From: Sabulibacter ruber
GTDB taxonomy: Bacteria > Bacteroidota > Bacteroidia > Cytophagales > Hymenobacteraceae
Direction: 5' to 3'
NCBI RefSeq assembly: GCF_017355955.1
Contig: NZ_JAFFID010000005.1
Span: 248,001-312,000 of the forward strand
Length of the DNA: 64,000 bases
Each line of letters starts with the position of its first letter. The first letter of the stretch is position 1. The translations under genes were made by a program, and so were the position numbers. Below, piece after piece: positions 7,015 through 15,586 of the stretch. The notes beneath the pieces are model-generated. The model did no database searches, had not been told where the DNA came from, and worked only from the letters and a program-made list of their open reading frames with translations.

Positions 7015-8664
7015 ATGAAAAACCCGATTCTGATTGTTCTTCTCATTCTAGTCTGCCTTAAGGCCGCGATTGCCCAAAACAGCTTAACCGAGACCGAAAA
7101 ACTTGCGGCGACAGCAAAGGTTTGGGGCTTCCTGAAATACTACCATCCGACTGTGGCTGCCGGAAAATACAACTGGGATGAGGAACTGTTCAGGGTTTTG
7201 CCAAAAGTCAAGGAGATATCCACCAGGGAAGGACTCTCCCGGGTCTATATGGATTGGCTGGACGGTCTGGGGAAAGTAAAAGAATGCAAGGGTTGCAGCC
7301 AAAACAGCAATCATGACTATTTCGACGACAACTTCGATCTAAGCTGGCTGGATGACGGTAAGGTTTTCACGGCCGGACTCTCCGAAAGGCTTAGGTTCAT
7401 TGAGCGGAACAGGCACCAGGGGAAGAAGTTCTATGTGTCCTCGGCCAATGTAGCCAGGAATGTCATTGTCACCAATGAAATCACCTATAGGGGTTCAGAT
7501 TGGAGCGATGCCAGGCTGAGATTACTCTCCTTGTTCCGGTACTGGAATATCGTCGAATACTTCTTCCCCTATAAATACCAGGCCGACACGGATTGGGATG
7601 TGGTTCTGGACAGGATGATCCCCGAATTCCTGTACGCCAAAAACGAATCCGATTACCATATGGCGATGCTCGGGTTGATCGTCAGCGTGGATGATAGCCA
7701 TGCCGGGTTTTCCACTGACCGGACAAGGGCCCACTTCGGGCTCTATTGGATACCGGCGAACTTCCATCTGATAGACGGGAAAGCGGTTATCACGGGCTTC
7801 TACGATGAGGCCCTGGCGAAAAAAGACGACCTGCGGATCGGGGATGCCATCACCAAAGTCAACGGCCGAGACGTCGGAACCATCTTCAGGGAAAACGAGA
7901 AATACATAAACGGCTCGAATATCCCGAAGAAGATGTCCAACGCGTATTATACCATCTTCAACGGGCCTTCTGATTCGGTAAGGGTTGAATACACCAGGGG
8001 CGGCGTAACATCCTCCAAAACCATAAAGAGGTATCTGGCAGGTGAGCTTAAGCCGGGAAAGCAGGAGAGCGAGAAATTCAAGATACTTGACGGCAATATC
8101 GGCTATGTCAACATGGGTGCACTGGAAACCAAGGACGTGGCTGAGGCGATGGGGGCACTGAACAACACGAAAGCCATCATCTTCGACATCAGGAACTACC
8201 CGAAGCAGACCCTATACGCCGTGGCGGATTACATCAGCTCGAAAAGCAATGACTTCTATAGGGTCACCTATCCCGACCTGGACTATCCCGGGAGGTTTAT
8301 CTGGAAAAGCGGCCGCCAGAGCGGGCAGAGCGGTGAGCTTAGATACAAGGGCGAAGTTGTCCTGCTGGCAAACGAGAGGACCCAGAGCCATGCTGAGTTC
8401 ACGGTGATGTGTTTGCAGACGGGCGACAACGTGACGACGATAGGCAGTCAGACCTCAGGGGCCGACGGAAATGTTAGCACCATCGAGATGGTGGGCGGGT
8501 ACAAAACAGTGATAAGCGGCATCGGCATCTTCTACCCCGACAGGACAGAAACGCAGAGGAAAGGGGTGAGAATCGACCTCGAGGCCAGCCCTACCATCCA
8601 GGGGATCATAGACGGGAGGGACGAGGTACTGGAGAGGGCCATCGAGTTTGTGAACAGAAAATAG
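7015..8664 (+). CDS. Secreted S41-family peptidase (tail-specific protease type)
   Basis: This 549-residue protein begins with a signal peptide (MKNPILIVLLILVCLKAAIA, then Q). The N-terminal helical region starts LTETEKLAATAKVWGFLKYY, typical of Bacteroidota S41 proteins; a PDZ-like segment follows (AKKDDLRIGDAITKVNGRDV), then the peptidase domain. Ser458 in RTQSHAEF sits at the position of the S41 nucleophile (SxAE). The enzyme should act in the periplasm or at the cell surface on unfolded or tagged substrates. ATG 7015 is chosen over 6973 because the signal peptide begins there. Arg codons are largely AGG, unlike the neighbouring kdp genes. The gene lies between two direct repeats. Confidence 0.85.
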   Translation: MKNPILIVLLILVCLKAAIAQNSLTETEKLAATAKVWGFLKYYHPTVAAGKYNWDEELFRVLPKVKEISTREGLSRVYMDWLDGLGKVKECKGCSQNSNHDYFDDNFDLSWLDDGKVFTAGLSERLRFIERNRHQGKKFYVSSANVARNVIVTNEITYRGSDWSDARLRLLSLFRYWNIVEYFFPYKYQADTDWDVVLDRMIPEFLYAKNESDYHMAMLGLIVSVDDSHAGFSTDRTRAHFGLYWIPANFHLIDGKAVITGFYDEALAKKDDLRIGDAITKVNGRDVGTIFRENEKYINGSNIPKKMSNAYYTIFNGPSDSVRVEYTRGGVTSSKTIKRYLAGELKPGKQESEKFKILDGNIGYVNMGALETKDVAEAMGALNNTKAIIFDIRNYPKQTLYAVADYISSKSNDFYRVTYPDLDYPGRFIWKSGRQSGQSGELRYKGEVVLLANERTQSHAEFTVMCLQTGDNVTTIGSQTSGADGNVSTIEMVGGYKTVISGIGIFYPDRTETQRKGVRIDLEASPTIQGIIDGRDEVLERAIEFVNRK

Positions 8665-8822
8665 GGATGCTTCTGCCTGTTGGCTCATAATGGCTGTTGT
8701 ACTATATAGGGGCCTTCAGACTACCAGAATAATCAAGGGAGTATTTATATCAGTGGCTTGTATGTGATGGGTGGGCGATGGAAACGCTTTGGGTCAGACT
8801 GGGTCGGCCGGGTTTTGGCAGG

Positions 8823-8908
8823 CCTGGTTCTTTAGACCTTTCAATTGTGCAGGAAGTGCAAGAAGTGCAACCTCCCATGGAATTATCCTTTGCAGGTTCA
8901 TTCCCCGG
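8823..8908 (+). repeat. ~85-bp direct repeat, copy 2
   Basis: Matches 6452-6533 in three conserved blocks, with an extra AGTGCA unit (AGGAAGTGCAAGAAGTGCAA). Confidence 0.8.
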
Positions 8909-9018
8909 CAGAGGTGAGAGGTTCCTTCCTTTGGTAAGCTTCAAACCATGACAAAGGTCTTATCTTATTTGAAATGCAGCATCTCCTTTCTTTGAAAAAT
9001 AAATAGGGTGCTTTTCAG

Positions 9019-9150
9019 TTATATCGTGGTAGCATCAATGACGTAGCGATAGCGAGCTTCTTTGTTTACCACCTTTTCTCAGGCCTCGTTTATTTCCCCG
9101 GCTTTGATGCCAATCCTGATCTGCGGGCCTAACTGATTCGGGGATTGCGC
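9019..9150 (-). pseudogene. 3' remnant of a zinc-type alcohol dehydrogenase
   Basis: On the minus strand a frame reads IRIGIKAGEINEA, stop, EKVVNKEARYRYVIDATTI, stop. The pattern GEINEAxEKV...RYRYVID is the usual C-terminal end of NAD(P)-dependent zinc alcohol dehydrogenases (YahK/AdhA type). A TGA interrupts it where Tyr is common in the family, and nothing upstream looks like the rest of the gene. Part of the 516-bp gap between the protease and the first serine hydrolase; otherwise that gap holds only repeat copy 2. Confidence 0.55.
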
Positions 9151-9180
9151 AACTCCTGCAACAGTCCTTCGATGTTTTGA

Positions 9181-10464
9181 TTATTCACCATAGGGAATAT
9201 AGTCTTCCCAAAGCCAAGGCGTATAGATATCGCCGATTCCTATTTCCAGGACCTTTTTGAAAATGCTCTCCGCATTGTCACTGTTTGACATAAGCAGAAT
9301 CCCCATCCCTTTCTCCGGGAAAATGATGGAGTAGTGCTGAAAGCCCTCTCCGTGCCCCTCCTTGAAAGCGGCTTTCCCGTAAGGTGTTTCGTTCAGCAGC
9401 CCCCAGCCAAGCCCGTAGCTTAGCCCCACAGTATCATTCTCGCCGGTTGTTTTAAGTGCTCCCGGGCCAAACTGCTTTTTTGATCGGATCCGGATGTTAG
9501 GGGTAAACATCAACCTGGTTATCGGGGATCTTGAGCGTGACAGTTCAAGGATTCGCCGCATGAAGTTGGAATAATCCACAACCGTCGTGCTCATTGAGCC
9601 TGCAGCTGCTGCCTCATCCGCGATATCTATTTTGAAAACCTTCTGGTCTTTTGCATGGCCATTACAGGTCCTATCCTTGAATCTTTCCTGCCACAGATAG
9701 CTGGTCATTTCCATCCCTATTGGATCGAAGACATACTCCCTGGCCAATTGCTCCAACCCTTTTCCGGTTATCTTCTGGAGGACATACTGCAGTAATTGCA
9801 TCCCTTCCCCGGAGTAACTGAAGGAGGTACCCGGATCAAAGTAAAATTGGAGCTTGCCCTCCGGCTGAAACTCCCCGGTTCTGCTTATCCATCTCCAGTT
9901 CGGGAAACCTGTGGTGTGCGCCAGGCACATCCTGGCCGTTATTTTCCTGTAGCGCCCATCACCGGTTAGCTCTTTAAAGCCCCTCCATTCCTTCTCGAAT
10001 TCCAATTCCGGGATGGGGACATCCAGATAGTCCTGCAGGGGTCTGTCGAGGTCGATTATTCCTTCCTGGGCCAGCTGCGCCACAAGATACCCGAAGACCG
10101 ACTTGCTCAAGGAGGCCCCGTAAAACACATGGTCTATGGTAAGGTAGTCCTTGGCATCATAGTTCGAATAGCCGAATGCCTTCTGGTAGACGACAGCGTG
10201 CTGGTTGAATATAGTCAGCGTGAAACCTGTCACCTTAGCCTTCTCCACAAGAGCCTGGACCTGTTTGTCAAGTTTGGAGTGGTGTATCCGGGAACCATCC
10301 AGACGATGGATTCGCCTTTTCTTCCTCGGGGTTTCCGCCCCCCTGTCAGTCGCCGGAGCGAACGTCAACATTCCCTTTCGTATCTGGATATCACCGCCTT
10401 GCCCAAGCAAGGAATTGATGCAGAGAAGTGAGATTGCCAGGAGAGCCAGGGGTGTTTTTAACAT
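9181..10464 (-). CDS. Secreted serine hydrolase, class C beta-lactamase-like
   Basis: This 427-residue protein has a signal peptide (LALLAISLLCINSLLG, then Q) and a beta-lactamase/transpeptidase fold. The SxxK motif is S118-L-S-K121 in YGASLSKSVFGYL; the second motif is YSGEGMQ (YxN replaced by YSG, common in esterase-like members); the third box is GHGEGFQHY. These features fit the esterase EstB/penicillin-binding-protein-like branch rather than a true beta-lactamase, so its role may be peptidoglycan or peptide hydrolysis. It is the first of three related reading frames on the minus strand; the second (10579) is broken and the third (11002) intact. Confidence 0.85.
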   Translation of the reverse strand: MLKTPLALLAISLLCINSLLGQGGDIQIRKGMLTFAPATDRGAETPRKKRRIHRLDGSRIHHSKLDKQVQALVEKAKVTGFTLTIFNQHAVVYQKAFGYSNYDAKDYLTIDHVFYGASLSKSVFGYLVAQLAQEGIIDLDRPLQDYLDVPIPELEFEKEWRGFKELTGDGRYRKITARMCLAHTTGFPNWRWISRTGEFQPEGKLQFYFDPGTSFSYSGEGMQLLQYVLQKITGKGLEQLAREYVFDPIGMEMTSYLWQERFKDRTCNGHAKDQKVFKIDIADEAAAAGSMSTTVVDYSNFMRRILELSRSRSPITRLMFTPNIRIRSKKQFGPGALKTTGENDTVGLSYGLGWGLLNETPYGKAAFKEGHGEGFQHYSIIFPEKGMGILLMSNSDNAESIFKKVLEIGIGDIYTPWLWEDYIPYGE

Positions 10465-10578
10465 GCCGATTCCTATTTGCTGTTTGAGGGAGTATGATGC
10501 CTGGGCTATGCTTAGGAAGAAGGCAGGCTAGCGACTCATCTCGTACTTAAAGTGACAGTTGCTTAAATTCCTAAAAAT

Positions 10579-10815
10579 TTATATCAATTCCTTCCTAAAT
10601 GGTTTTATTATGGTGTCCTGGATCTGCATTAGATGGACCCTTCCGCCATGTCTCCTCCTTTTTCTGATCAGGAACAACCCGGAGGTAGGGAACGGATTCC
10701 CGGTGAAGTTCCGCTGGGCGATGGCCAGGTTGTTCTCTGTATCCACAAGCAGGAACTGCCCTCCGTACCCGTCTGCCCGGATAGGGCCGATGCCCCTGCC
10801 CAGCCGGCAGGGCCA
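10579..10815 (-). pseudogene. C-terminal remnant of a serine hydrolase
   Basis: The minus-strand frame reads GIGPIRADGYGGQFLLVD then TENNLAIAQRNFTGNP and ends IQDTIIKPFRKELI. YGGQF followed by V(D/P)xxxLA is the C-terminal box of class C beta-lactamase-like hydrolases, and the terminal helix fits. No SxxK or YxN part is found upstream in any frame before the next hydrolase, so only a fragment is left. It lies in a 537-bp gap that otherwise holds nothing I recognise. Confidence 0.6.
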
Positions 10816-11001
10816 CACAGGCGGATAAGGCAAGAGACACATGGAGGAGTCTGAGCTTGACAGCCTTGCTTCTCATTTTCTAACCATTTCAGCATAAGAG
10901 GCGTGAAAACGGTGTTTCCCGCTCTCATCATAGGTTTAGGGCGTAGATATTCCCGAGCATGGGGCAGAAGGCCTTCCCGGGAAGGGGGAATCGGGAAGCT
11001 G

Positions 11002-12513
11002 TTACTCCACCTTGGCGGCCCACTGCTCCATGCCGCCGCCCTTGATGTGGAATCCGTGTACCTTTCCGTCCTTATCCCTGGAGAAGACCTGGTCCACCCA
11101 ACGGGCCTCGTGCATGAAGCTGTCAGTCGGGGAGGTGAAGAAAATCTCCCACTCCGTTCCCGCGTGGCTGTCTTTCAGATACAGCACCCCTTCCCTCATC
11201 GTGACCGTGACATAGTCATCGGGGCCGCCCTTGAACTGGTATTTCCCCACGTATCTCTTGAGCTCCCCCTCCGGAAGTTCAACGACCGTCTTGAGGGCGT
11301 ACGGCGCGAAATCCTTCCAGCCATACACCGTAGCCACGCTGTTGACCACTTCCTGCGCGAACCTGGTGTTATCAGAGTTGACAAGTATGACTACCCCTTT
11401 GCCGCCCTCCACCGATCCGTAATACTGGCTGCTGAAACCCTCGTTGAGTCCGCTGTGCTGGAAATACCGGTTGCCGCCCCTTTTCTCCAGGAAGACCCCT
11501 AACCCACTGGTGGAGTCAGGCGTGGTGGGTGACACCATCAGCCTAGCCATTTCTTTTGAAAGGACTTTGTTTGATTCCCCTTTCAGCGCGAGCTGCACCC
11601 CGAGCACGAAGCGGGCGATGTCTCCGGCCGTGGCCCAGAGGCCCGCCCCGCAGGCCTTCTCGGGGTACACGTGGAATCTGCCGCCTATGTCTTTACCGTC
11701 GGCACGGTACCCGGTGGCAAGCCGTCCCTGGAATCTGCCCGAAGGGATTTCCTCGTAGGTGCTGCTGCGCATACCCAAAGGCCTGAACACCTCCCTTTCC
11801 ATATAGTCCCGGTAGGGCAGGCCGCTGAGGTCCTCCACCATGAGCTCGCTGATCTCATATCCGCCGCCCGAGTACTGGAACCTTATGCCCGGCGCGAATT
11901 CTGATCTCACAGCCGGAGAGTTGGCCGGTTGCTCCCCATCCAGCACCTGCAGGAGGGAGGGCAGCCGCGCCCCAACCTTGTAGCCATCGAACCCGTGGAC
12001 AGTTAGCCCGGCGGTATGGCCCAGCAGGTGGGCCAGGGTGATGGGCGTGCCGCGGGAAAGGGTGTCGTAGGGGAACTTCCAGGAACGCAGGTAGGCGTTT
12101 ATGTCCTCCCCAAGGCTTACTTTCCCCCGTTCAACCAACCGAAGGCACCCCATGGCGTGCAGCGATTTCCCGATGGAGGCGGCCTGGAACAGGGTGGCGG
12201 GGGTGGCCGGCCGTCTCTCGGCCGTGTCCGCCCATCCGTAGGCCTTCACCCACTCAACCTTAAAGTCATCTATAACGGCTATGCTCATCCCTTTGACTTT
12301 GTGGTAAGCCATCCTTTCCCCTAGGGCCCAGTTGGGCTGGTCTTTGATCTGGACCCAATTGAATAGGTTCTGCTCCACCAGCTTTATCTTCCGCTCGATT
12401 TCGGGGGAATAGCCGGCTCTCTGACGGCCCGCAGCGGACAGGCAGAGGGAGAGACATAGGGCCAGGGCCAAAGGGAGCCTGGCAAACACTTCATTCTTTT
12501 TTAGTTTAGGCAT
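11002..12513 (-). CDS. Secreted serine hydrolase with C-terminal lipocalin-like domain
   Basis: A 503-residue protein with a signal peptide (RLPLALALCLSLCLSAAG). The beta-lactamase-related domain has SxxK at S113-I-G-K116 (FQAASIGKSLHA), YSGGGYEISE as second motif and FQHSGLNEGFSS as third. The last ~100 residues (YVGKYQFKGGPDDYVTVTMR) look like the DUF3471/lipocalin-like extension found on such hydrolases. It should be a periplasmic or surface esterase or peptidase; the substrate is unknown. It is divergent from the CadC-like regulator, with a 150-bp shared upstream region carrying four phased TAGAA repeats, so regulation by that protein is likely. Confidence 0.85.
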   Translation of the reverse strand: MPKLKKNEVFARLPLALALCLSLCLSAAGRQRAGYSPEIERKIKLVEQNLFNWVQIKDQPNWALGERMAYHKVKGMSIAVIDDFKVEWVKAYGWADTAERRPATPATLFQAASIGKSLHAMGCLRLVERGKVSLGEDINAYLRSWKFPYDTLSRGTPITLAHLLGHTAGLTVHGFDGYKVGARLPSLLQVLDGEQPANSPAVRSEFAPGIRFQYSGGGYEISELMVEDLSGLPYRDYMEREVFRPLGMRSSTYEEIPSGRFQGRLATGYRADGKDIGGRFHVYPEKACGAGLWATAGDIARFVLGVQLALKGESNKVLSKEMARLMVSPTTPDSTSGLGVFLEKRGGNRYFQHSGLNEGFSSQYYGSVEGGKGVVILVNSDNTRFAQEVVNSVATVYGWKDFAPYALKTVVELPEGELKRYVGKYQFKGGPDDYVTVTMREGVLYLKDSHAGTEWEIFFTSPTDSFMHEARWVDQVFSRDKDGKVHGFHIKGGGMEQWAAKVE

Positions 12514-12582
12514 ATCTTAAGGATTGCGAACGTGAGGTGATCCGATGGGCTAAGCTAGGCGCATCTGGTGGATTCGGGTATA

Positions 12583-12620
12583 TAGAAAACCTTTAGAAAA
12601 CCTTTAGAAATCCTTTAGAA
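12583..12620. promoter_or_regulatory. Four TAGAA repeats with exact 11-bp period (candidate operator)
   Basis: TAGAA starts at 12583, 12594, 12605 and 12616, embedded in AACCTTTAGAA-like units. Eleven-bp direct repeats are the classic binding arrangement of OmpR/PhoB-type winged helices, which is the DNA-binding domain encoded 44 bases downstream. Confidence 0.65.
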
Positions 12621-12663
12621 GCTTTTCAGGGTCCTTAACATCAACCTTTTTGCCCCATTTAAT

Positions 12664-13398
12664 ATGACAGACGGGAGTTTTACCATCAATAACAGGTTCC
12701 GGGTTATCCCTTCGCTTAACCTGGTGCTGGATACGGAAAGCGGCCAGGAGAGAAGGCTGGAGCCGAGGCTGATGCAGTTGCTCTGCATTCTTTCGGCAAA
12801 CGAGGGGAAGCTCGTGACCAGGGAGGAGTTGGCGAAGGAGATTTGGCAGGGGTACGGCGGGGCAGACGAGGGTCTGAACCAGGCCGTCTCCTTTCTGAGG
12901 AAGGCCCTGCATGACTCCGGGCGGGTGCTGATTGAGACGGTGCCTAAGAAAGGATACATCCTTCACGGCTCCATTGCCCAGGCAGGTGACCTTCCCGAGG
13001 AGACGGAGGCTGCCTACGGGAAGGGAAAATACCGTAGGTGGGTGATGATAGCCTGTGCTGTGGTCCTGGTCATCGCGGTGGCCCTTCTCTCCAAAAGCAT
13101 GCCCCCCGGGTTCACCGCCGCCGCCCCTGACGGGAAAACACCCCCCCAAGAGCCTGCCTTATCCGTAGAGACCGCGTTCCCTGATCTTTCCGCCTCGGGG
13201 AAGGAAACCTATCTGAATACCATTGAAACCATCGGGTCGGACGGGACCAGGTACCGCCTCTTCATGGAGGGGGATAGGAGGCCGGAGTTCTACGTCAATG
13301 ACTCGCTGGCCCAAGACACGGCTTTGGAGAGATACTCCCTCCTTATCTCCAGTCTTAAGAGGCAACTATGGGAAAGAAGGGAGAAGCCTGGCCACTGA
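12664..13398 (+). CDS. CadC/ToxR-like membrane-bound winged-helix regulator
   Basis: This 244-residue one-component regulator has an OmpR/PhoB-type DNA-binding domain at about residues 8-100 (LEPRLMQLLCILSANEGKLV, TREELAKEIW, LNQAVSFLRKAL and ETVPKKGY are the typical helices and wing). One membrane segment follows (WVMIACAVVLVIAVALL, about 120-136), then a ~100-residue periplasmic part with no domain I recognise. It lacks a receiver domain, so the periplasmic part probably senses directly or through a partner. It is divergent from the serine hydrolase gene and next to an 11-bp-phased repeat array, which is likely its own binding site. Confidence 0.85.
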   Translation: MTDGSFTINNRFRVIPSLNLVLDTESGQERRLEPRLMQLLCILSANEGKLVTREELAKEIWQGYGGADEGLNQAVSFLRKALHDSGRVLIETVPKKGYILHGSIAQAGDLPEETEAAYGKGKYRRWVMIACAVVLVIAVALLSKSMPPGFTAAAPDGKTPPQEPALSVETAFPDLSASGKETYLNTIETIGSDGTRYRLFMEGDRRPEFYVNDSLAQDTALERYSLLISSLKRQLWERREKPGH

Positions 13399-13517
13399 AG
13401 TTTGATCCCAGAAAACTGGCCATCGCGTAAACCCCTGAGGCGAAAAGGAGGTACTTTTTAGAAAACGGTGCAAAACGGAGGCACCTTTTTACATCAACTT
13501 CAACCTAAGACACCACC

Positions 13518-14585
13518 ATGAATCATATAGCATTAGTAGTGGGTTCCAGCGGGATTGTGGGCAGCAATCTGGCCCAGGAGTTCATTTCACAGGGATGGAC
13601 CACCTACGGGCTGGCCCGCAACCCCAAAACCGATGTACCCGGCCTGCAACCCGTGGCCGCTGATCTGCAAAGCCCCGAGAGCCTGCAGACCGCCCTGGCA
13701 GATATTGCGCCTACGCACGTGTTTTTCACCAGCTGGATGCGCCAGGAAACCGAGGCCGAGAACATCAGGGTGAACAGCGCCATGGTCCGGAACCTGCTGG
13801 ATGTGTTGTCGCCGAAGAAATCGGTGCAGCACGTGGCGCTGGTGACCGGCCTGAAGCACTACCTGGGGCCGTTTGAGGCCTACGCCACCGAAGGGTTCCT
13901 GCCCGAGACGCCGCTGCGCGAGGAGCATCCGCGCCTGGACATGGAGAACTTCTACTATGCCCAGGAAGACGAGGTATACGCCGCCGCCGAGCGCGATGGC
14001 TTTACCTGGAGCATCCACCGGCCGCACACCATCATCGGCAAGGCCGTGGGCAACCTTATGAACATGGGCACCACCCTGGCCCTCTACGCTACCATTTGCA
14101 AAGAAACCGGTCGGCCGTTCCACTGGCCAGGTTCCTCCGCGCAATGGAACGGCCTCTCTGACGTGACCGATGCCCGTGTGCTGGCCAAGCACCTGGTGTG
14201 GGCCGCCACCACTGAGGCCGCCCGCAACGAGGCCTTCAACGTGGTCAACGGCGAGTACTTCCGCTGGAACAAGTTATGGTACCAGTTGGCCCAATGGTTC
14301 GGCGTGAAGGCCGTGGGCTATGACGGCACCATCCATCCGCTGGAAGCCGAATTAGCCAATGATGGTCCGCTCTGGCAGCAGATCGCAGAGAAATACAACC
14401 TGGCAGAACCCAACCTGGACCGCCTGGCCTCGGCCTGGCACACCGACCTGGACCTGGGCCGCCCCATCGAGGTCATGACCGATATGTCTAAAAGCCGCCA
14501 ACTGGGTTTCCACGTCTACCAAAAAACCGACGAATCTTTCTTTAACCTGTTTGAGCAGTTGCGAAAAGACCGGTTGATACCGTAG
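13518..14585 (+). CDS. SDR-family oxidoreductase, PRISE/epimerase-like
   Basis: An extended short-chain dehydrogenase of 355 residues. The N-terminal VVGSSGIVGSNLAQEF is the Rossmann nucleotide-binding loop. VALVTGLKHYLGPF and ENFYYAQEDEV follow the pattern of PRISE (progesterone 5-beta-reductase/iridoid synthase-like) enone reductases, where the Tyr of the YYAQED stretch is the likely catalytic residue. WSIHRPHTIIGKAVGNLMNM is also characteristic. The bacterial substrate is unknown. It sits between the foreign-looking block and the cassette array, but its codon use resembles the core genes. It ends at a strong terminator. Confidence 0.85.
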   Translation: MNHIALVVGSSGIVGSNLAQEFISQGWTTYGLARNPKTDVPGLQPVAADLQSPESLQTALADIAPTHVFFTSWMRQETEAENIRVNSAMVRNLLDVLSPKKSVQHVALVTGLKHYLGPFEAYATEGFLPETPLREEHPRLDMENFYYAQEDEVYAAAERDGFTWSIHRPHTIIGKAVGNLMNMGTTLALYATICKETGRPFHWPGSSAQWNGLSDVTDARVLAKHLVWAATTEAARNEAFNVVNGEYFRWNKLWYQLAQWFGVKAVGYDGTIHPLEAELANDGPLWQQIAEKYNLAEPNLDRLASAWHTDLDLGRPIEVMTDMSKSRQLGFHVYQKTDESFFNLFEQLRKDRLIP

Positions 14586-14645
14586 AAGTATTTGGCCTTG
14601 GACCTGCTAAAAGAAAGAAGTATTTACGAAGATTTACCTCTTGAT

Positions 14646-14691
14646 AAAAACAAAGGAGGAGCAGCTACAGGGTTGCTCCTCCTTTGTTTTT
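14646..14691 (+). terminator. Rho-independent terminator
   Basis: AAAAACAAAGGAGGAGCA pairs with TGCTCCTCCTTTGTTTTT around a 10-nt loop. It isolates the cassette array downstream from the SDR transcript. Confidence 0.9.
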
Positions 14692-14694
14692 AGT

Positions 14695-14722
14695 ACGTTT
14701 TAGAAAAAAGAAGCCGAAAATA
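14695..14722. repeat. Dispersed palindromic repeat, partial copy
   Basis: ACGTTTTAGAAAAAAGAAGC then CGAAAATA, the right half of the repeat family; the last copy before the cassette array. Confidence 0.4.
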
Positions 14723-14780
14723 GAAAGGGCTCATATAATGTTTGTAGGATATAGTATATTCGGCAGCGCGGTTCCGTTTA

Positions 14781-14868
14781 TCTAACTACCGTTGGATGGA
14801 TAAACGGAAGTTTGCCTCTGTCCAAGGTGTCAATAACCGGAACAGTTCCTTATACAATGTAGTTAGGG
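14781..14868 (+). other. attC-like site 0 at the array's left end (or attI-like site)
   Basis: CTAACTAC (14782-14789) is complementary to GTAGTTAG (14859-14866); inside, TTGGA pairs with TCCAA. The right end GTTAGGG (14862-14868) is a GTTRRRY-type core. This site has no gene cassette to its left, so it is either a degenerate attC or the primary site. Confidence 0.5.
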
Positions 14869-14982
14869 TTAATTTTAATAATAATCAGGTAGGTATAATA
14901 AGTTAATCTCAGATTAACTAGAAAAGACCAGATGCTTACTACTTAGATTCAAATAAGCTAATAGAGAATATTCTATAAATAA

Positions 14983-15399
14983 ATGGCAAATAAGTTTATC
15001 GGGCTTTTAAGCTTGGTGATTCTTAGCTCTTGTTCAGGAGTGAAGAATTATAGTAATGCCTATGGCGTGACAATAGATCAACAATCTTATATAAAAGTTC
15101 TAGGCAAAAGAAGGTATATGGCCCACGACCCTATATCGCTTATCTTCAATGGTACATACAAGGACAGTGTATTGATTCCTGTTCCTAGCTTTTCTGACGG
15201 AACAATCAAAGGTGAAAGTATTCCTACAAAAAAAGGCTACTATAGTTATTCTGGCAGTTTGATGATAAAAGGCGACTATCTAAAGATAAGCTTACTTGTC
15301 AATAACACAGATGACAACAAACAACAAGATTATTCTTGGAATGGTGAGTATAAATTGTTTTTAATTGAAAACAAGAACAGGAACTCAAAGAAAAACTAA
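14983..15399 (+). CDS. Cassette 1: small hypothetical lipoprotein
   Basis: The product has 138 residues with a signal peptide and lipobox LSSC (FIGLLSLVILSSCSG), so it is probably a surface or periplasmic lipoprotein. I do not recognise the rest, which looks beta-rich (LSFNGTYKDS-like stretches and SYSGSLMIKGDYLKISLLV). The gene is AT-rich compared with the neighbouring SDR gene. It lies in a cassette whose left boundary GTTAGGG (14862) is complementary to the right boundary CCCTAAC (15401). No promoter was recognised in the 114 bases before it. Confidence 0.7.
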   Translation: MANKFIGLLSLVILSSCSGVKNYSNAYGVTIDQQSYIKVLGKRRYMAHDPISLIFNGTYKDSVLIPVPSFSDGTIKGESIPTKKGYYSYSGSLMIKGDYLKISLLVNNTDDNKQQDYSWNGEYKLFLIENKNRNSKKN

Positions 15400-15400
15400 A

Positions 15401-15470
15401 CCCTAACAACACCTAAACGTCAGCCTTCGGCCGACGGCCTCGCCCGTCGTTTAGCTTAGTACGTCGCCAG
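15401..15470 (+). other. attC-like site A
   Basis: CCCTAAC starts the site; inner arms CTAAACG (15413-15419) and CGTTTAG (15448-15454) pair, around a CGGCCGACGGCCTCGCC centre. It ends at GTCGCCAG (15463-15470), a core with one deviation from GTT. Confidence 0.75.
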
Positions 15471-15586
15471 TAATTCCCTTAATAAAGAAAACCTAAAAAT
15501 GCAAAAATTAATGTCTGTTAAAGTATTTATTAATGGGAATTATTATCTCTTAGCTTAAGCTTGTTAGAATCACCAAAATAAAAACC

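Noticed and set aside
9181..12513. The serine hydrolases as true beta-lactamases conferring resistance
   Set aside because: Second motif is YSG rather than YxN and the third is HGE/HSG rather than KTG, which fits esterase or peptidase members; resistance cannot be claimed.
12615..13149. Minus-strand frames of 114 and 181 codons opposite the CadC-like regulator
   Set aside because: Antisense to a clear winged-helix protein; no recognisable domains.
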